NCBI GenBank assembly: GCA_964019055.1
Contig: OZ025223.1
Span: 1,796,625 to 1,860,624 of the forward strand
Source of the DNA: Anthopleura xanthogrammica
Taxonomy: Eukaryota > Cnidaria > Anthozoa > Actiniaria > Actiniidae
DNA length: 64,000 nucleotides
Direction of reading: 5' to 3'
Numbering within the stretch: the first letter of the stretch is position 1; each line of letters begins with the position of its first letter. The notes below the pieces were generated by a model. The model ran no database searches, was not told the origin of the DNA, and saw only the letters and a list, made by a program, of their open reading frames with translations. Made by a program: the position numbers and the translations under genes. Positions 57,205 to 64,000 of the stretch are shown here, piece by piece.

Positions 57205-59108
57205 CTAAGAATAAAACAGTTATCGTATTAGAAAGAGGATATATTTAGATCTGAAATAATCCATCTTATTAAACATGGAATATTATGGAATCTTCTCAAC
57301 TTTTGCATGGATTTAGAGGTTACGTTTTATGAATTCTAAAAAAAGATGGAATTGAATACATATAAGTACATATAAGAACCTATGTTTCCCCCGAAACCAA
57401 ATAAAAAATGAACAAAAATAAACAACAAATAAACCGAAGCTAAATCAAAAATAAAAACAAAACAAAATATAAAACAATGATTAGAACTAAAAACAATTCA
57501 TAACTACGAGAAGAATGAAGAAAAAAATGTCGTCTTGTGGTGTAACATCTTGTGGTTTTTCTTTTTAAACCAGTATTCCTCTATATTTAACTTCTAAGCA
57601 TGCTTAACTTCTATACAATTTTTAACATTACTCAAAACAAGAACAAAAGACCTCTTTTCAATTGCCAAACATGGGCATATAACATAGTGAAACAACCCGA
57701 CAACAATGCTTACAAATACTCTATGATTGCGTCGGGGGAGGGATGGCTGGGGAGATTTGTTTTAGCAGGGGAAAAGAAAGTATAGACTTTAATACAGAAA
57801 GATAAAGCTCCGCCTAGAGATTTTCGTGGTTACCATGGTTATGGTCGTCAAAGGGTTTCCATAGTAATGGTTGCTATACTTTTTCGAAGACTATTAGTTG
57901 AAATACAAGATTTAAAAAAGCAACTATGCAAAAAATACTGTTGGGGGAGGGGAAGGGATAAAATTATATTATATCAAAATATATAATTCTTCCAGAAAGC
58001 ATGCACGACAACATGTTGTGTTTTCAAGGTTCATTTACGAATTCTATTATCTTAAAAAAAAACATCATTTGTTTACATTAAATTATTTGAATTAATACGT
58101 ACTTTCCTATTCTATTTATATTTATTGATAATTTAGCTCAATGCAAAGTTGTCCTCCTTCTATAAGCTAGCAAAAATTTGAAACTTTGCCTTTTAAATAA
58201 AAATTTTTTCTATAAAAAGATTTTTTTAGGAGTTATTTATTTATGCGAGCACACCCAATGTGAATTCTGAAGTCCAATTAATTGAATATTAAAATCTCAG
58301 CATGAAGAGAGCTATTAAAAAAATAATCACGACTACTTTCATAGTTGTACTTTAAAAGTAAAATATAAAATTGAAACAACTCGAACAGACAAAATGTGGC
58401 CTAAAATATTTTTTGTGTGAAAATTAGAATGTAAATTTGATTACTTTTTGACGATTTTGCCAAAAAATTAAGAATTTTGTCCCACGCAGATGAACAAAAG
58501 CAAATGGCTTTGATCACTGAGGCACAAAATTCCTCGCAAACAATTTTCTTTAAATTCTATAATTCTTTCCATCTTTAGTCGAATACTTCAGTTTTAGTAA
58601 CCACAGACCCTTTTTATTAGAATTTGTCCGGCTTTGAAATTTATATGTATTGAAGTTTTCTCAAAGCTAGAAGTTGAAAAAGTTTTTGAAAGAAAAATTT
58701 GCATGGCTGTTGACATGCGAGCGTAAGGTTAATTGATTTCACTTCAACCAAAATATTTTTACACAAGCAAAAAATCAACATATTTAGCGATTTTTCCAAG
58801 GATTTTTCAAAGTTTTATAGATTTATATTCAAGAAATATTTTATAAAACGCTTATTTGTTACTTGGTATTATCTTTACTAATGTTATAATCTCAAATATT
58901 TTCGTACGCGATATTGAGTTCTTTCGGTATTAATTAATTTCTTGCAGAATGTTAAATTACTTTTCGAGAAAAATTTAGATAAATTCTTAAAAAGCGCTTT
59001 TTAAGAGTTTCAATATAAAAACTGAAATTTATAAAGTATTTGAAGTTCTGAATAACGAAGCCAACTTCGTTATATTACTATTATCATTAATTAATAACTT
59101 TTTCTTAC
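57205..59108. other. Probable first (UTR) intron of ERM-C
   Basis: This is AT-rich sequence without coding potential, lying between the candidate non-coding exon ending at 59109 and the acceptor at 57206-57205. No transposon is recognised. If the non-coding exon is wrong, this is simply upstream DNA. Confidence 0.4.
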
Positions 59109-59340
59109 CTGCTTTCGTTTTGATAACTCGGGTCTAAGATTGTACGAGTTCTAGAGTCGAGCAGTCCGTGGGAACGAAGCTTTTCCAGAAGATATTTGTC
59201 CTTTCAATTGGTTTCGTTCTGACCAAAGACACTCCCACACAGCTCCCCGTTGTTGAGTCACGCAATGTCAAAGAACATTCTTCTCGCGTTTGTAACTATG
59301 CATGACGTCAAACTCAGTGCTATGTCACGCAACAGGGATT
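59109..59340 (-). promoter_or_regulatory. ERM-C candidate promoter and non-coding first exon
   Basis: A consensus donor (AAAGCAG then GTAAGAA) ends a GC-richer segment at 59109. The first coding exon has an acceptor at 57206-57205 (TTATTCTTAG). A perfect CRE-type TGACGTCA lies at about 59304-59311, and several TCACGCAA elements surround it. The transcription start is not resolved. Confidence 0.45.
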
Positions 59341-59521
59341 ATGAGGGCCATGGACTTTGTTAGAAATCATTCGTATGTATAAAAGAACCATATTTTGATA
59401 TTTTTTCCTTCGGCTTTGTTAAACTGGAATTGGAATTTTTATTCGTATATTCGAGTTAGTAAGTTGTAAACATTACTTGTGCAACTGGAAATCATGGGAT
59501 GGAAGGAAAAAACTGATTAGC

Positions 59522-59580
59522 CAAAAAAAAAAAAAAAAAAAAACCGAAAGAACGAACGAATGAACGAACGAACGAAAAAG
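59522..59580. repeat. A-run followed by (GAAC)n
   Basis: About 21 A residues followed by GAACGAAC-type units in a small spacer between ERM-C and the collagen-like gene. Confidence 0.85.
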
Positions 59581-59757
59581 TTCTCCCTGAGTGATTTCGA
59601 TAAGAAGCTTGGGGCCCGGGACCTTGTTTCAGACCCAGATTCCTTTTCAATGCTCACGGCCAGTTTTTAGAATAATCCAAAGTTTTATTTGTTTCACCGC
59701 TGTTAAAACCAAGCGCAGGCTCAGAAAATGAAAAACCACCAAAACTCACACTTTTTT

Positions 59758-59823
59758 TAGTCTGCGTCACATCCGGACTTCCTTTTTGTTAACAGAAAGA
59801 AAGTCCGGATGTGACGCAGGCTA
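59758..59823. mobile_element. TAGTCTGCGTCACATCCGGA hairpin
   Basis: The left arm TAGTCTGCGTCACATCCGGA and its reverse complement at the right form a 66 bp hairpin with a short loop (CTTTTTGTTAACAGAAAG). The end sequence resembles the hairpin at 9494-9547. It is just downstream of the collagen-like gene stop codon. Confidence 0.75.
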
Positions 59824-59923
59824 ACGTTTTTACGAAAACATAAAAAAAACATTTATTCTAGCTGATTTTTTTATGAAAAATAAAATCTATATGACAGTTT
59901 TTGCGATAATCCTATTTGCCGAC

Positions 59924-61554
59924 CTATCCATATTGTTGGTTGTTGATATATTTTCCCGGGGACCCCGGTGGCCCTGGAGGTCCAGGAGGCCCCGCTGGTC
60001 CGGCTGCTCCTTGGAAACCCACGATCCCTTGTTGCCCTTGCCGCCCAGTCCTTCCGCGCCTCCCGTTAGAGCCAGGAAGCCCGTCCGCGCCATTGCGGCC
60101 ATTTTTACCAGTTTGGCCAGGATTTCCAGGCGGACCCTGAGAACCTGAAGAAAAAACATTCCGCGAACTCAGACATTTCTACGGCTTGTTGAAATAGGTT
60201 TTTCGCTGCCGTCAATCAAAACTAATCAGTCGGTTCTTTTATATTTTTGACTGGCGGCAGTGAAAAAACAAATTCCAACGGACAATATCGTGACTACTGC
60301 CAATACGTTCGCAGGATGTCGCAATAAGTATTACTATCTACCTTGACGTCCTCGTTGTCCATCTTTTCCTGGCCTTCCAGGATTGCCGGGAGCTCCGGAG
60401 CGTCCAGAAGGACCGGTGGCCCCTGAAGGCCCTGGTGGTCCAGGACGGCCGGATTTACCTGGAGGTCCGGGTGGTCCGGGTGGTCCTGGCGGGCCTTGGA
60501 GCCAAAAAGCTGAAAAAGATAAACACTGTGTTCATGAACAATTCTCACAATTTTTATTCTCTTGAATAGTTTTCCTGTAATAAGCCAATACTCCAGTTTC
60601 ACATTCGATGGAAACCGCTGTTTTTGAAGACCACAGACTCATTTGTACAGGCTTAGCCTCGCTTATAAGTCAGCTATTCAACGACATCATTAAAAGTCCG
60701 TGGGATTTCAAAACATTGGTATTGTTCAACTTACACATTCTTTACATTACGGTTGACTTATGCAAATCATTAGCAACAGCCAACTGTAATGTAAAGAATG
60801 CGTTAGATGAATAATACCAATCCCACGGACTTTTAATGGTGCCTTTGAATAGATGACTTATAAACGAGGCTAAGCCTGTACAAATGAGTCTGTGGTCTTC
60901 AAAAACAGCGGTTTCCATCGAATGTGAAACTGGAGTATTCACAGTTTAAGAATCGTCTTCAGTGCGCATGCGATTTTAACCCGAATTTCCCACATTCTTT
61001 TGTTTAATTGAAAACAAAAGGTTTAAACAAAAGAAGGTGAGAAATTTGGAATAAAATCGCATGCGCACTGATAACGATTCTTAAACTGTGAATTGGCTTA
61101 TTGTGATACTATATGTGACGTCGCGAAACTAGGTGACCCCGCGATACGAGCGACCCGAACCCCTGACTTGTCAATCATCGCAGTTGGCAATGCCTACCAG
61201 GAATCTTCGAGAATACGTAACCAGAGATTTTTGTGATTTACTGATAAAATCCCCCAATTTAAACCCCTCGAAGAATTGATTCTAGCGCAGTCAAACGATT
61301 CGGGGTTTTTTAATTATATACGAACGTAATTCTGTATTTACCCCCAAAACTTAACACTTTTCAGGACAATATTAATGAAAAAAAACAAGTAAAAATCTTT
61401 TTAGTGGAAATTATGTGGTTTTTCGTGGCTTTAAGGATTCAATAATTTCCGAAGATGTTGTTATGAAATACTTACTGTTTTGCGGCATTCCAAGGCAGTC
61501 TTCCCCCAAAAATACAAACCATAACGTCAACAAAACTAAAATGCTTTTCAACAT
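59924..61554 (-). CDS. Small secreted collagen-like protein (155 aa)
   Basis: Exons are 61554-61476, 60509-60342 and 60144-59924. All introns are GT-AG in phase 1 and the triplet frame continues across the second junction. Residues 1 to about 22 ([20 protein letters not shown]) are a signal peptide. After a short stretch (GMPQNTFWLQ) come 39 uninterrupted Gly-X-Y triplets starting [19 protein letters not shown] and ending PPGSPGKY, then a six-residue tail and TAG. There is one cysteine only, at the end of the signal peptide, so this is not a minicollagen with Cys-rich ends. No C-terminal globular domain (C1q, fibrillar or NC1) is visible. It would be a short extracellular triple-helical protein. 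A longer splice form cannot be excluded. An AATAAA signal lies downstream near 59855. The large first intron carries a nested inverted-repeat element. Confidence 0.8.
60195..60272. mobile_element. ~80 bp MITE (TTTTTCGCTGCYGTCAATCA), copy 2
   Basis: TTTTTCGCTGCCGTCAATCA and TTGACTGGCGGCAGTGAAAA are the inverted arms, closely matching the copy at 32570-32656. It is in the collagen-like gene's second intron, 50 bp from exon 60144-59924. Confidence 0.85.
60579..61102. mobile_element. Nested inverted-repeat (cruciform) element
   Basis: The outer ends AATAAGCCAAT and ATTGGCTTATT enclose two adjacent hairpins. The first has arms of about 120 bp (CCAGTTTCACATTCGATGG to TAAAAGTCCGTGGGATT and the reverse complement). 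An inner stem lies around ATTCTTTACATTACGGTTG. The second (about 60945-61090) pairs TTTAAGAATCG and GTGCGCATGCGATTTTA with their complements across an AAAACAAAAG loop. There is no ORF of note. It is in the first intron of the collagen-like gene. Confidence 0.85.
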
Positions 61555-62192
61555 CTTGTAGTTCTTATCTCTGGCTGTCTAAACAGAGGTAACGAGCCGA
61601 GCAGACGAAAGCTGTGTAGTCAGGATTCTCTCGGTTGTTCGTTGACCTGTGAAGTATGACTGTCTTGTCTCTTGGGGATTTGATGTCGTTATCTGATTCG
61701 ATGTATTTACAGTCACATTGTGGTTGGTAAGTTGAATGTGCTTTTATGCAATTAATAAATGACGTCACTTCCTTAGAAACTAGACGTTGTGTCGCCTTAC
61801 TGCGCTGCCCATGCGTTTCCCCACCTTCTTGCGGTGTGAACTTTACAATATTCAAGTATAACCCATTCCCCACCCCCTACCCCCCAAAAATACCTCAATT
61901 CCATTTTCCCGATAAAATCATGAAATAATTTTAATTTTGAGACTCATCGATGACGTACAATTGATTATATATTACAATAAAACCCTCACCACAGGGAGCC
62001 CAATCCATGTCAACTATATTACTGATTAACGTCTTAAAAATTCTACACCTTGAATTTAGGGAACTATTCTGAATGATGTTATCACCGGTTTAATAGCAGA
62101 GTGTCATAAAACAAAAATTAGGCTTCCTGTGGTTTCTATTGTCGTATATGAGAGACTGAACATAAATCAGTCCTTCATATATGTCAGTATAA

Positions 62193-62462
62193 TGGAGCTT
62201 TCATTTTAATATTAGTATATATGGGGGGGGGGGGGTCGGCAATATTGGGGGGGGGGGGGTCACGTTATTTTGGGAAGCTATATAGGGGGTTGTTACTAAT
62301 TGTATGCAGCTTTATAGAGGGTTAGTAATAAACTCGACGAAAAGGGGGGGTTAGATATTTTTGCCAACGAGGAAGGGGGGGGTGGTTGGGAAATATTTGG
62401 AAAAGACAACAAGTGATTTCACCCCCTCCCCCACATACACTAATAAATGAAAGCCCCCTAAG
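62193..62462. mobile_element. Foldback element, G-run type, diverged
   Basis: The ends GGAGCTTTCATTT and AAATGAAAGCCCCCT resemble the AGGGANCATTCATTT family at 23724 and 31818, also with long G-runs inside (13 and 14 G). It is less certain than the other two copies. Confidence 0.55.
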
Positions 62463-62699
62463 TACAAAAATGGCGTCTGTATCAATTAAATTGAGATTCA
62501 TTTTGGTTTTAGAAAATAATTTTCAAAAATTATAAAAACCCTATTAAAAATTTGGAATTCATTAAAATTCAGCGCTATCATTTTTAATTTGATAAGTAAT
62601 TAAGAAATTGAATCGTGCAATAATATTGATGTATGTGTGTGTGTACCGAATATAAAATGAAAGTATAGATAAAAAATCGAATCCGATATTGCTCACTCT

Positions 62700-63225
62700 A
62701 ACAGGTCACGTGATCCCTTCCGCCATATTGGTTCTTGGTGATCACGTGACCCGTGTCGAGGCGCTAATCACATGCATCACGCTACCTGCCCTGATATGTT
62801 AAAGGCTTACGCGACCCCCAATATGGAATGAGGTAGTCACGTGCTTTTGATCCAAATATGGCAGGATAATCACGTGACATTCCCTTATACGGTAGATTTA
62901 TAGTCACGTGCGTGCTTTTTCAAAAACGGACAGTGGATGTTAACGTGGATCGAATCAATAGATCCCTAGCAATGCGCGTGACTTCAAAGCAGCTCAATTT
63001 ATTGGACGTCAAAACAAAAGAATTTAATTCTCCTGAGAATTTGGAACTATTGTTTTGTCCTCCAAATTGACCTGCATTCCGACGTGCTGCAATGGGCCGG
63101 GTCTATACCGCAGGATAATCACGTGACACCCCTTTTAAGGTAAATTGAGTCATGTGCTTTTTCAAAAATCGAGCAAATGCTCACGTGCTCACGTCAATAC
63201 AAAAACTAGCGATCACGTGATTTGT
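62700..63225. promoter_or_regulatory. Cluster of eight CACGTG palindromes
   Basis: CACGTG occurs near 62707, 62743, 62838, 62873, 62903, 63119, 63182 and 63214, mostly as TCACGTGA, GTCACGTGA or ATCACGTGAC. A ~65 bp unit (GCAGGATAATCACGTGACA ... TGCTTTTTCAAAAA) occurs twice with a MITE between the copies. CACGTG is the E-box/CLEAR core bound by bHLH-leucine zipper factors. The cluster is 1.1-1.7 kb upstream of the collagen-like gene and downstream of the 63303 gene; the target gene is unknown. Confidence 0.5.
62959..63105. mobile_element. MITE, TAGACCCCTTGC family, copy 4
   Basis: The left end TAGATCCCTAGCAATGCG and the right end GGGTCTA surround TCAAAGCAGCTCAATTTATT and TTGTTTTGTCCTCCAAATTG. 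It is inserted between the two copies of the CACGTG-bearing unit. Confidence 0.8.
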
Positions 63226-63302
63226 TGGTGCATCGGTTACAAATGAGCTGGAGTATTCTTAAGTCATACTCAGACCTATAGATTTCCCGTTAAACTGAGG
63301 AG

Positions 63303-63647
63303 TTAAATCTCAGACTCCTTGCCAATCAACTGAGTATCTTCTGTGGCGCCTGGTGACTGTGGAGGTGATTCACTTACAGGTGAGCCCAGCTCGATGTTGT
63401 CGTTGTCATCCTCTTGCTTCTTCTCTTTTAGTTCAATCAGTGCCTCGTCCATGGCCAGTTGCTCGGGCCCCTCGGTCAAGGGTTTGAAAAACCAGAAGGA
63501 CAAGAAGAAGAACGTTATCACCAGCACTGAGAACATTAAACGATGGAAAGGAAGCTTTAGTTGAGGGTATTGTTGATCAACATTGTCTATTTCTGATTGG
63601 ACAGTTCCGGGGTAGGTGAACAGTTTGCAATGGATACTATTCCCCTC
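63303..63647 (-). CDS. C-terminal exon of an unrecognised membrane protein (partial)
   Basis: Open from an acceptor (TTCCTTAG then GAGGGGAAT) at 63648-63649 to the stop at 63303: 114 residues of the last exon, phase 0. It begins EGNSIHCKLFTYPGTVQSEI and has a hydrophobic segment, MFSVLVITFFFLSFWFF, that looks like a single transmembrane helix. It ends with an acidic, Ser/Pro-rich tail (EKKQEDDNDNIELGSPVSES). The composition and the acceptor support a real exon. I do not recognise the family. Earlier exons must lie beyond 64000 or in 63650-64000, where I see only a SINE and a repeat. Confidence 0.6.
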   Translation of the reverse strand, partial: EGNSIHCKLFTYPGTVQSEIDNVDQQYPQLKLPFHRLMFSVLVITFFFLSFWFFKPLTEGPEQLAMDEALIELKEKKQEDDNDNIELGSPVSESPPQSPGATEDTQLIGKESEI

Positions 63648-63660
63648 CTAAGGAATCAAG

Positions 63661-63850
63661 GGCGATGGCGTAGCGGTAGCCGCATGCAATTAGTCCTCAG
63701 CCACTGATCATGAAGTCTGGGGTTTGATTCCTGACTTCGATCATGCTGCATCCAATGTGAGTAGATTTATTGGATCTCTCCCTGGGTTTTCTGGTCTTCC
63801 TCCCTCGAAAACTCATGGTGTATATTGAATTTCATTTCGATCTGTGACTA
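63661..63850 (+). mobile_element. tRNA-derived SINE
   Basis: The A-box-like GGCGTAGCGGTAGCCGCATG and B-box-like GGGTTTGATTCCTGAC form the head. The body is GTGAGTAGATTTATTGGATC, then CTCCCTGGGTTTTCTGG and TCTTCCTCCCTCG. It is the same body as at 36896-37128 and 51757-51902. Confidence 0.8.
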
Positions 63851-63864
63851 GTTATGGGCGAACC

Positions 63865-64000
63865 CTTGCTAGAGGTTGTTTCAGAGTTCAATCTGTGAGT
63901 TAGCCGTGCCCTGACTTAGATCAGCCCAGAGGTTGTTTCAGGGTTTGTTCTGTGAGTTAGTCATGCCCTGACTTAGATCAGGGTTCTCTACTGAACTACT
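63865..64000. repeat. Tandem ~58 bp repeat, inverted orientation, running off the window
   Basis: Units contain GAGGTTGTTTCAG, CTGTGAGTTAGCC and TGACTTAGATCAGCCCAGAG, the reverse complement of the monomer at 15965-16206 and 52845-53050. It follows the SINE directly and continues to the window edge. Confidence 0.85.

Larger units (their letters stand above)
61555..63302. other. Spacer upstream of the collagen-like gene
   Basis: No gene is seen. The proximal part should contain the collagen-like gene's promoter. Further out are a foldback element (62193-62462), a CACGTG cluster and a TAGACCCCTTGC-family MITE, listed separately. Confidence 0.4.

Noticed and set aside
59873..60565. Plus-strand Gly/Pro-rich frames over the collagen-like exons
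   Set aside because: Complement of Gly-X-Y codons also reads Gly/Pro-rich. Only the minus strand gives continuous triplets across phase-matched splice sites and a signal peptide.
63650..64000. Earlier exons of the membrane protein ending at 63303
   Set aside because: The interval is explained by a SINE and the 58 bp repeat. No in-phase exon with donor was found, so the upstream exons are taken to lie beyond the window.

Overview
The window is eukaryotic, AT-rich and intron-rich, and packed with short inverted-repeat transposons, tRNA-derived SINEs and microsatellites. The genes are small-exon metazoan genes: three ERM paralogues, a three-SH3 adaptor, a myosin essential light chain and a collagen-like protein. 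Together with the MITE-rich introns this points to an early-branching animal, most likely an anthozoan cnidarian. The clade is an inference; no marker gene in the window settles it.

Layout. 1-6.2 kb: no convincing gene; a 600 bp pentanucleotide array and two small hairpin transposons. 6.2-8.6 kb (+): a 498-residue adaptor with three SH3 domains (Dlish-like). 10.3-12.0 kb (+): a two-exon, 149-residue myosin essential light chain-like EF-hand protein. 14.8-25.9 kb (-): ERM-A (ezrin/radixin/moesin family), 16 coding exons, 593 aa. 26-34.7 kb: gene-poor, with simple repeats, tandem repeats, MITEs and one possible kinase relic. 34.7-44.3 kb (-): ERM-B, 15 coding exons, 558 aa. 47.4-59.2 kb (-): ERM-C, 15 coding exons, 544 aa, the most divergent copy. 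59.9-61.6 kb (-): a small secreted collagen-like protein. 63.3-63.65 kb (-): the last exon of a membrane protein whose remainder lies outside the window.

The three ERM genes are a same-strand tandem array with the same intron positions and phases and mostly identical exon lengths. Each has the four-residue coding first exon (MPK plus one) downstream of a probable non-coding exon. All keep the FERM domain, a coiled-coil middle and the C-terminal actin-binding tail with the regulatory threonine. They should link cortical actin to membranes and differ mainly in the coiled-coil/linker exons and in one FERM subdomain of ERM-C. The light chain and the SH3 adaptor are also cytoskeletal or cortical proteins, but nothing in the sequence shows that they are co-regulated.

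The most unusual structure is at 54050-56592, inside intron 3 of ERM-C. It is a 2.5 kb foldback element with about 0.8 kb inverted arms built of a 22 bp tandem unit, flanked by a 6 bp target duplication. It carries a 175-codon zinc-ribbon ORF whose last codons are read from the inverted arm. The target duplication is the 5' splice site of ERM-C exon 3, so the donor survives as one of the two duplicated copies. A second oddity is a tandem array of about five tRNA-like units (50338-50812) in another ERM-C intron.
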